DNA of 64,000 bases, from contig NZ_JAJALI010000005.1 in assembly GCF_020523795.1 (NCBI RefSeq), positions 1 through 64,000 on the forward strand, in the 5' to 3' direction. Positions 58,386 to 64,000 of this stretch are shown piece by piece; position 1 is the first letter of the stretch, and the number at the start of each line of letters is the position of its first letter. The translations under genes and the position numbers were made by a program. The stretch is from Ancylobacter sp. Lp-2. Lineage in GTDB: Bacteria; Pseudomonadota; Alphaproteobacteria; Rhizobiales; Xanthobacteraceae. The notes under the pieces are model-generated. The model was not told the DNA's origin, searched no databases, and was given only the letters and a program-made list of their open reading frames with translations.

Positions 58386-59282
58386 TCAGCGCACCGACAG
58401 CAGATCGGGGGCGATGGCGCGGCGGAAGCGGTCCATGAAGGCGACCGAAATCCGCGAGGGCGGGCGGGTGCTCGGGCGGAACATGCCGAAGCGATAGGGC
58501 AGCACCGGGCGGAACGGCACCGCGACGAGGCCCATCGCCTCGAAGAAGCGGGCGGTGGCGGGGTCGACGACGGTGACGGCGCCGAGCTCGCGCACCAGCA
58601 CGCAGGCGGTGCCGAAGAACTCCACCTCCGCTACCACGTTCCAGTGCGCCTGCGCCTCGAAGAACGCCTCGGCGGCGGCGATATGGGTGATGTGCTCGGG
58701 GAACAGGGTGACGAAGGGCATGGAATCGAGCTGGGCCGGCCCGACCACCTTCTCCCCGGCGAGCGGATGGTCGGCGCGCATCACGCACATGCAGCCGACC
58801 TCGAACAGCTCCAGCGAGGCGACGTGGATGTCGATCGGCAGCTCGGCGAAGCCGACGTCGAAGGCACCGACGGTGCCGAGGTCGCGCACCGCATAGGAGG
58901 AGCGGGTGATGAAGCGGGCGGTGGCGCCGGCATTCTCGCGCAGCACGTCGGCGATGATCGGCGGCAAGAGATAGGTGGCGAGGCCGGGCGGCGAGGCGAT
59001 GAGCAGCGTCGCCGAGGACAGGCTCTTGAGGTTGCGCGAGATCGCCAGCGTGCGGTCCATGGCGTCCAGAGTGCGCACGATGGCGGCGAAGAAGGTCTCC
59101 GCCTCCGGCGTCGCCTCCAGCCGGCCATGGGCGCGGTGGAACAGCTTGAGGCCGATCTCGTCCTCCAGCCGGGCGATGAGATTGCTGATCGCCGGCTGCG
59201 ACTTGCGCAGCACCGCCGCCGCCGCGCTCATCGAGCCGTTCTCATAGACGGCGCGGAAGGCTTCGAGATGTCGGGTATCCAT
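58386..59282 (-). CDS. LysR-family transcriptional regulator
   Basis: 298-residue LTTR. The winged helix is at residues 1-60 (DTRHLEAFRAVYENGSMSAAAAVLRKSQPAISNLIARLEDEIGLKLFHRA). The effector domain starts near 90 with SATLLIASPPGLATYLLPPII and includes VGAFDVGFAELPIDIHV. The ATG at 59282 is chosen over 59297 because LTTRs begin close to the helix-turn-helix. It reads in the same direction as the operon below it and most likely activates it in response to the substrate. Confidence 0.9.
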   Translation of the reverse strand: MDTRHLEAFRAVYENGSMSAAAAVLRKSQPAISNLIARLEDEIGLKLFHRAHGRLEATPEAETFFAAIVRTLDAMDRTLAISRNLKSLSSATLLIASPPGLATYLLPPIIADVLRENAGATARFITRSSYAVRDLGTVGAFDVGFAELPIDIHVASLELFEVGCMCVMRADHPLAGEKVVGPAQLDSMPFVTLFPEHITHIAAAEAFFEAQAHWNVVAEVEFFGTACVLVRELGAVTVVDPATARFFEAMGLVAVPFRPVLPYRFGMFRPSTRPPSRISVAFMDRFRRAIAPDLLSVR

Positions 59283-59424
59283 CGGGGATGCACTCAAGCG
59301 GTTGCCGGCGGAGATCGCCGGGCGCGCGGCCGGTCGCGCGGCGCGCCGGCAGGTTAGCCGATCCGCGCCGGCGACGGGAACGCCGGAGGCGCCGATCTTG
59401 TGCCGATCTTGCGCCGGCAGCGCT

Positions 59425-59456
59425 CAGCCCATGCAGGCATCAGCCCATGCAGGCAT
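59425..59456. repeat. 16-bp perfect tandem duplication at the cytochrome 3' end
   Basis: CAGCCCATGCAGGCAT occurs twice in a row and spans the stop codon of the cytochrome c gene. Just beside it, GCCGATCTTG is also repeated (59393-59402 and 59404-59413). Both look like recent slippage events. Confidence 0.8.
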
Positions 59457-59970
59457 TCTCGGCGGCGCTGTAGCCGGGCGGGCGCGGGGCGCTGCTGCCC
59501 GGCCGCCCCCGGCCGAGGGCGCCGTCGGAACGGGCGCGCAGATAGACGAAGATGGCGTCGAGATAGCACATGACGTTCGGGTTCTCGCCGAAGGCCGGCA
59601 TCACCAGCTCCTGGCTGGCATCGACGTTCTTCTTGCCGTTGGTGACGGTGTCGACAAAACGGTCGTAGTCGATGGTCTTCAGCGCGTCGACCAGCGAAGG
59701 GGCGAAGCTCGACCCCAGACCGTCGGGGCCGTGGCACTGCATGCAATTGGCGGTGTACCGGAGATAGCCGACCGAGGTGTACCAGTCGACGGTGCCGTCC
59801 GGCGCGATCTTGAAGGTCGGATTGCCGTCCTTGTCGGTGTACTTGCCGTCCTCCGACCCGGTGGCGGCGGGATTGCCCGACCCGTCGGCGCGCAGCGCCG
59901 GGGGCGCGGACAAAAGGACGGCCGAAAACAACAGGCCTGCCGCCACGACGACCCCGCCTCGCGCGCCCAT
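59440..59970 (-). CDS. XoxG-like cytochrome c (methanol metabolism-related)
   Basis: 176-residue exported class I cytochrome c. The signal peptide is about residues 1-28 (VVVAAGLLFSAVLLSAPPALRA). The heme site is C76-M-Q-C79-H80. The axial Met124 is in ELVMPAFGENPNV. DGTVDWYTSVGYLRYTANC and the end YLRARSDGALGRGRP match the family annotated as methanol metabolism-related cytochrome, the electron acceptor of lanthanide-type methanol dehydrogenase. No dehydrogenase gene (xoxF/mxaF) lies in the window, so the partner must be elsewhere. GGGAGCGG precedes the ATG at 59970. Confidence 0.85.
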   Translation of the reverse strand: MGARGGVVVAAGLLFSAVLLSAPPALRADGSGNPAATGSEDGKYTDKDGNPTFKIAPDGTVDWYTSVGYLRYTANCMQCHGPDGLGSSFAPSLVDALKTIDYDRFVDTVTNGKKNVDASQELVMPAFGENPNVMCYLDAIFVYLRARSDGALGRGRPGSSAPRPPGYSAAENACMG

Positions 59971-60221
59971 GTCCCGCTCCCACGCCCTGCTTCCGACGGC
60001 TCCCGATCCGGCGCCGGCGCCGGACGGCGCACGCATCGGGACGCGCGCCATCCGTCCAGCATCGCACGGCACGCCCGCCATGTCGCGGCCATCGCATGTG
60101 CGGCAAATCGTGCCCGATGGGCGGGGGATACCGGCGGGACGGCGGCTTCCACGCATCGCCGTCCCGCCGGCGCCGCTTTCGCGCTACTCTGTCCCGATGG
60201 TCCGATTTCAGCGGTGTGGAC

Positions 60222-60611
60222 ATGACCGACGCGGCACCCGAGTCACCCGGCGACGCCGAGACGACCCGCCCGCCGGACGACGCCTCCCCTCCCGCCCGCC
60301 GGCGCCGGTGGGGCCGGCTCTACGCGCTCGGCCTGCTCGTCATCGTCTTCCTCGCCCTCGCCCCTCTGCTCAGCGCCCTGCTCGCCGGGCTCATCGCCAA
60401 CCTCGCCGGCTGCAGGCTGGACGAGGGAAGCGTGCATCCCTGCATCATCGCAGGCCGTGATGTCGGCGAACCGCTCTACACTATGGGTGTGCTTGGCTGG
60501 CTCAGCCTCGCCACCCTGCCCGCTGGCGGCATCCTGCTGCTCGCCTGGGCAGCCATCGGCCTGCTTCACCTCGGCTGGCGATCCCTTCAGGCGGCCCACC
60601 GGCCGCGATGA
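60222..60611 (+). CDS. Small two-helix membrane protein of unknown function
   Basis: 129 residues. A hydrophilic, Pro/Asp-rich N-terminus (about 1-30, ending ARRRRWGR) precedes helix 1 (LYALGLLVIVFLALAPLLSALLAGLIANL). A loop with two Cys follows (NLAGCRLDEGSVHPCII), then helix 2 (LGWLSLATLPAGGILLLAWAAIGLL). The positive-inside rule puts both ends in the cytoplasm and the Cys loop in the periplasm, where the pair could form a disulfide. The ATG at 60222 is the only start that makes a plausible protein. No family recognised. It is 172 bp before gnd. Confidence 0.65.
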   Translation: MTDAAPESPGDAETTRPPDDASPPARRRRWGRLYALGLLVIVFLALAPLLSALLAGLIANLAGCRLDEGSVHPCIIAGRDVGEPLYTMGVLGWLSLATLPAGGILLLAWAAIGLLHLGWRSLQAAHRPR

Positions 60612-60783
60612 CGCCGGCCCGTGCCATCGGGGACGGCGAGCCGGCGTGCTATTCCGGTAATCGAGTTGTGGTGTTTGCGCGCTAAAGCCAGATATCCGAG
60701 GATTCTTAAGGGATCGACAGGAGGTTTTCGGCTCGAATGGGCGAGCGAAGACCCGCAATCGGAATGGGACCAGGGAGAGCAGC

Positions 60784-61764
60784 ATGCAGCTCGGTGTCGT
60801 CGGCCTCGGCCGGATGGGTGGCAATATCGCGCGGCGCCTCGCCCGCGCCGGCCATGCCTGCGTCGTGTGGGATCGCAACCTCGCCGCTGCCGGCGCGCTC
60901 GCCGGCGAGGGCATGACCGCCGCCGCCGACCTCGCCGACCTCGTCGCCAAGCTCGACGCGCCGCGCGCGGTGTGGGTGATGCTGCCGGCCGGCGCGCCGA
61001 CCGAGGAGACGGTGAACGCGCTCGCCGACCTGATGTCGCCCGGCGACATCGTCATCGACGGCGGCAACAGCTTCTACAAAGACGACATCCGCCGCGCCGA
61101 GACGCTGGAGCCCAAGGGCATCCACTATGTCGACGTCGGCACCTCCGGCGGCGTATGGGGCCTGGAGCGCGGCTATTGCATGATGGTCGGCGGCGCCAAG
61201 GTGGCGGTGGACCATATCGACCCGATTCTCGCCGCCCTCGCCCCCGGCAAGGGCAGCATCCCGGAGACGCCCGGCCGCGAGGGCCGCGATCCGCGCGCCG
61301 AGCAGGGCTACATCCATGCCGGGCCGGCCGGCTCGGGCCACTTCGTCAAAATGATCCATAACGGCATCGAATACGGCCTGATGCAGGCCTATGCCGAGGG
61401 CTTCGAGATCCTGAAGAACAAGAGCTCGGCCGCGCTGCCGGAGAACGAGCGCTACACGCTCGACCTGCCCGACATCGCCGAGGTGTGGCGGCGCGGCAGC
61501 GTGGTGTCCTCCTGGCTGCTCGACCTCACCGCGATCTCGCTCGCCCAGGACGAGCACCTCGCCGAATTCCCCGGCGAGGTGGCCGATTCCGGCGAGGGGC
61601 GCTGGACCGTGATGGCGGCGGTGGAGGAAGCGGTGTCGGCCGAGGTACTGACCGCCGCGCTCTACACCCGCTTCCGCTCGCGCCAGGACCACACCTTCGG
61701 CGAGAAGATGCTGTCGGCGATGCGCTTCCAGTTCGGCGGCCACACCGAATTCAAGGCGAAGTAA
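60784..61764 (+). CDS. gnd: 6-phosphogluconate dehydrogenase, decarboxylating (short type)
   Basis: 326-residue enzyme, the short form rather than the 470-residue enteric type. The Rossmann motif is [17 protein letters not shown] at the N-terminus. [36 protein letters not shown] and the catalytic Lys in [27 protein letters not shown] follow. It oxidises 6-phosphogluconate to ribulose 5-phosphate, CO2 and NAD(P)H. A GGGAGAG site precedes the ATG. It is 23 bp before zwf, with which it forms the oxidative pentose-phosphate operon. Confidence 0.93.
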   Translation: MQLGVVGLGRMGGNIARRLARAGHACVVWDRNLAAAGALAGEGMTAAADLADLVAKLDAPRAVWVMLPAGAPTEETVNALADLMSPGDIVIDGGNSFYKDDIRRAETLEPKGIHYVDVGTSGGVWGLERGYCMMVGGAKVAVDHIDPILAALAPGKGSIPETPGREGRDPRAEQGYIHAGPAGSGHFVKMIHNGIEYGLMQAYAEGFEILKNKSSAALPENERYTLDLPDIAEVWRRGSVVSSWLLDLTAISLAQDEHLAEFPGEVADSGEGRWTVMAAVEEAVSAEVLTAALYTRFRSRQDHTFGEKMLSAMRFQFGGHTEFKAK

Positions 61765-61787
61765 CGTTTCAGGACAGGTAATCGATC

Positions 61788-63332
61788 ATGGCCGGCGAGA
61801 CCGTCGTTCTCGGGCAGAAGGTGCTGGCGCCGGATACGGCACCCGCGCCCGCCTCCACCTTCTTCATCTTCGGCGCCTCCGGCGACCTCACCAAGCGGCT
61901 GCTGCTGCCCTCGCTGTACAACCTCGCCAATGAGGGGGTGCTGCCGGAGGACTTCGCCATCATCGGCGTCGACCACATCGAGCAAAGTGAGGAGGACTAT
62001 CGCGCCTACCTCACCGAGGCGACCAAGGGGCTGCCCGGCTCCTGCGATGTCGGTGGCAATATCTGGAACTGGCTGATCAGCCGCATCGGCTACATCGCCG
62101 GCGACTTCGAGGACCCCGCCACCTATGGCCGCATCCGCGAGCGGCTCGACGGGCGGGCCGGGCAGACCGGCAATGCGGTGTTCTACCTCGCGGTAGCCCC
62201 GCGCTTCTTCGCCGCCATCTCCGAGCAGCTCGGCGGCGCCGGGCTGCTCAAGGAGGAGGATGGAGCCTTCCGCCACATCGTGGTGGAGAAGCCCTTCGGC
62301 TCCGACCAGCCCTCGGCGCGGGCGCTCAACAAGCGCCTGCTGGCGGTGGCCGACGAGCGGCAAATCTACCGGATCGACCATTTCCTCGGCAAGGAAACCG
62401 TGCAGAACATGATGGCGCTGCGCTTCGGCAACGGCATCTTCGAGCCGATCTGGAGCAAGGAATATATCGACCACGTGCAGATCACCGCCGCCGAGACGGT
62501 GACGGTCGAGCAGCGCGGGCGCTTCTACGACGCCACCGGCGCGCTGCGCGACATGGTGCCGAACCACATGTTCCAGTTGCTCGCCATGACGGCGATGGAG
62601 CCGCCGAACTCCTTCGACGCCGATGCGGTGCGCACCGAGAAGACCAAGGTGATCGAGGCGATCCGCCACATGAAGCCGAGCGACGCCATCGGCGCGGCGG
62701 TGCGCGGCCAGTACCGCGCCGGCATCATCAACGGCCAGCCGGTGAAGGATTATCGCGCCGAGCACGACGTCGCGCCCGACAGCCGCACCGAGACCTATGT
62801 GGCGCTGAAATGCTTCGTCGATAGCTGGCGCTGGAACGGCGTGCCCTTCTATGTGCGCACCGGCAAGGCGCTCTCCGTGCGGCGCACCGAGATCGCCATC
62901 CAGTTCAAGCGCGCGCCCGGCGTGCTGTTCCGCCATTTGCCCACCGCGCTGAAGCCGAACCTGATGGTCATCCACGTGCAGCCGGACGAGGGCGTCTCGC
63001 TGCGCTTCGCCGCCAAGGTGCCGGGCCGCAAGGTGAAGCTGTCGGAAGTCGAGATGGACTTCAAATATGCCGACTACTTCAAGGCGGCGCCGTCCACCGG
63101 CTACGAGACGCTGATCTATGACTGCCTGTGCGGCGACCCGACGCTGTTCCAGCGCGCCGACACCATCGAGGCGGGCTGGGAGGCGGTGGAGCCGATCATC
63201 GACGCCGTCGCCGGCGGCGACGACGACGTGCAGTTCTATTCCGCCGGCTCCAGCGGCCCGGCCATGGCCGACGTCATGCTGGCGCAGGACGGCTTCCAGT
63301 GGCTCTCTCTCGATCAGATGCGTGCACGATGA
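61788..63332 (+). CDS. zwf: Glucose-6-phosphate 1-dehydrogenase
   Basis: 514-residue enzyme. The cofactor loop is FIFGASGDLTKRLLLPSLYNL. The catalytic signature is RIDHFLGKETVQNMMALRFGN, and the substrate-binding motif EKPFGSDQPSARALN precedes it. It oxidises glucose 6-phosphate to 6-phosphogluconolactone. Its TGA overlaps the ATG of the HAD gene (ATGA). No lactonase gene (pgl) lies between, so that step must be encoded elsewhere or just beyond the window. Confidence 0.95.
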   Translation: MAGETVVLGQKVLAPDTAPAPASTFFIFGASGDLTKRLLLPSLYNLANEGVLPEDFAIIGVDHIEQSEEDYRAYLTEATKGLPGSCDVGGNIWNWLISRIGYIAGDFEDPATYGRIRERLDGRAGQTGNAVFYLAVAPRFFAAISEQLGGAGLLKEEDGAFRHIVVEKPFGSDQPSARALNKRLLAVADERQIYRIDHFLGKETVQNMMALRFGNGIFEPIWSKEYIDHVQITAAETVTVEQRGRFYDATGALRDMVPNHMFQLLAMTAMEPPNSFDADAVRTEKTKVIEAIRHMKPSDAIGAAVRGQYRAGIINGQPVKDYRAEHDVAPDSRTETYVALKCFVDSWRWNGVPFYVRTGKALSVRRTEIAIQFKRAPGVLFRHLPTALKPNLMVIHVQPDEGVSLRFAAKVPGRKVKLSEVEMDFKYADYFKAAPSTGYETLIYDCLCGDPTLFQRADTIEAGWEAVEPIIDAVAGGDDDVQFYSAGSSGPAMADVMLAQDGFQWLSLDQMRAR

Positions 63333-64000
63333 ACAGTTCCCCTACCCCCTCCGGCCGTATTTCGCTGATGGTCTCCGACGTCGACGGCACGCTGGTCGAC
63401 AAGCAGAAGGCGGTGACGCCCGCCACGGCGGCGGCGGTGAGCCGGCTGCGCGAGGCCGGCGTGCCTTTCTGCGCCGTCTCGGCCCGGCCACCGCGCGGCA
63501 TGAAGATCCTGGTCGAGGCGCTCGGCCTCGACCTGTTCGGCGGCTTCAATGGCGGCGAGATCCTGCGCGGCGACTTTTCGGTGGTCGAGCAGCATTTCAT
63601 CGCCCGCGAGGCGGCGCAGACCGGCATCGAGATGATGCGCCAGCGCGGCGCCGGCATCTGGGTGTTCGCCGACAATGAGTGGTTCCTCACCGATCCCGAC
63701 AACCAGTATGTCGCCGGCGAGATTCGCACCGTGGCCTTCCAGCCGACGGTGGTCAGCGCGTTCGGCGACCATGTCGCGCGGGCGGGCAAGATCGTCGGCG
63801 CCTCCAGCGACTTCGCCATGCTGGAGGCCTGCGAGGCCGAACTCCAGCCCTTGCTGGGCAGCGGCGCCACGGTGAAGCGCTCACAGCCGAAATATCTCGA
63901 CCTCACCCCGCCCGGCACCGACAAGGGCCATGCCGTGCGCGCCTTCGCGGCGCATTACGGGGTGCCGCTCGACGAGGTCGCGGTCATCGGCGACATGCAC
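63329..64000 (+). CDS. HAD-superfamily (Cof-type) hydrolase, C-terminus cut by window edge
   Basis: At least 224 residues are visible. Motif I is SDVDGTLVD with nucleophile Asp17 and acid Asp19. Motif II is in CAVSARPPRG. The C2 cap covers about residues 75-180. The last residues, DEVAVIGDMH, begin motif IV, so only a short C-terminal part is missing. The start overlaps the zwf stop, implying coupling. Cof-type HADs dephosphorylate sugar phosphates or flavin precursors; here a sugar-phosphate role is likely from context. Confidence 0.88.
   Translation, partial: MNSSPTPSGRISLMVSDVDGTLVDKQKAVTPATAAAVSRLREAGVPFCAVSARPPRGMKILVEALGLDLFGGFNGGEILRGDFSVVEQHFIAREAAQTGIEMMRQRGAGIWVFADNEWFLTDPDNQYVAGEIRTVAFQPTVVSAFGDHVARAGKIVGASSDFAMLEACEAELQPLLGSGATVKRSQPKYLDLTPPGTDKGHAVRAFAAHYGVPLDEVAVIGDMH

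Overview
The window is a GC-rich, gene-dense stretch of an alphaproteobacterial chromosome, probably Hyphomicrobiales. A Xanthobacteraceae-like host (Ancylobacter, Starkeya or Xanthobacter type) is my inference. The basis is the many TctABC, Bug, Liv and amino-acid ABC uptake systems, the FCD-type GntR regulators, an XoxG-like 'methanol metabolism-related' cytochrome c, and a gnd-zwf-HAD sugar-phosphate operon. I saw no rRNA, tRNA, CRISPR array, phage gene or insertion sequence. Most of the window (about 1-59 kb) is accessory uptake and catabolism; the last 4 kb is central carbon metabolism.

Layout. (1) 0.1-9.8 kb: a unidirectional minus-strand group reading GntR regulator, aldehyde dehydrogenase, cupin, Ldh-type dehydrogenase, TctC-TctB-TctA carboxylate transporter, CobW GTPase and a DHA2 efflux pump, with the start of a probable malic enzyme at the left edge. 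(2) 10-16.4 kb: an LVIVD beta-propeller protein and an unknown partner, a 4,5-dihydroxyphthalate-decarboxylase-like protein, and a small set made of a GntR regulator, GlcG-like protein, sugar-phosphate-isomerase-like TIM barrel and fumarylacetoacetase-fold hydrolase. Two nearly identical 16-bp dyads tie that set together. (3) 16.4-35.5 kb: a large cluster with a polar amino-acid-type ABC transporter, three SDRs, a RidA protein, an AcoABC-like 2-oxoacid or diketone dehydrogenase, an ornithine-cyclodeaminase-like enzyme, two DAO-type flavoproteins, an N-methylproline-demethylase/TMADH-like flavoenzyme, an Asp/Glu/hydantoin-type racemase, a cyclophilin-like fusion protein, and two copies of an unrecognised protein with a duplicated WHxHxxxPxCxxNP motif. 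AT-rich sites sharing TGTTATA recur in its promoters and probably mark one regulon of the GntR regulator at 29860-30540. (4) 35.8-41.7 kb: cell-envelope or exported proteins (YbaY/META, DUF900 hydrolase lipoprotein, bile-acid-symporter-like transporter, DUF2950, DUF3300). (5) 41.9-46.3 kb: an ssuABC sulfonate uptake operon whose monooxygenase gene ssuD survives only as an in-frame, twice-deleted remnant, followed by a flavin-dependent oxidoreductase. (6) 46.6-59.3 kb: a LysR-linked catabolic operon (RidA, LivK, fused LivHM, LivG, LivF, a ureohydrolase with an altered metal site, a Rieske oxygenase, a D-2-hydroxyacid dehydrogenase, an amidohydrolase and a gamma-glutamyltransferase family enzyme), interrupted by an intergenic block of dyad repeats. 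(7) 59.4-64 kb: XoxG-like cytochrome, small membrane protein, gnd, zwf and a HAD phosphatase cut by the window edge.

The best candidate for an undescribed system is region 3: the two WHxH proteins, the cyclophilin-like fusion protein, duplicated SDRs and a shared operator together look like a dedicated pathway for an amine or N-alkylated amino-acid-like substrate. The substrate itself is not readable from sequence.
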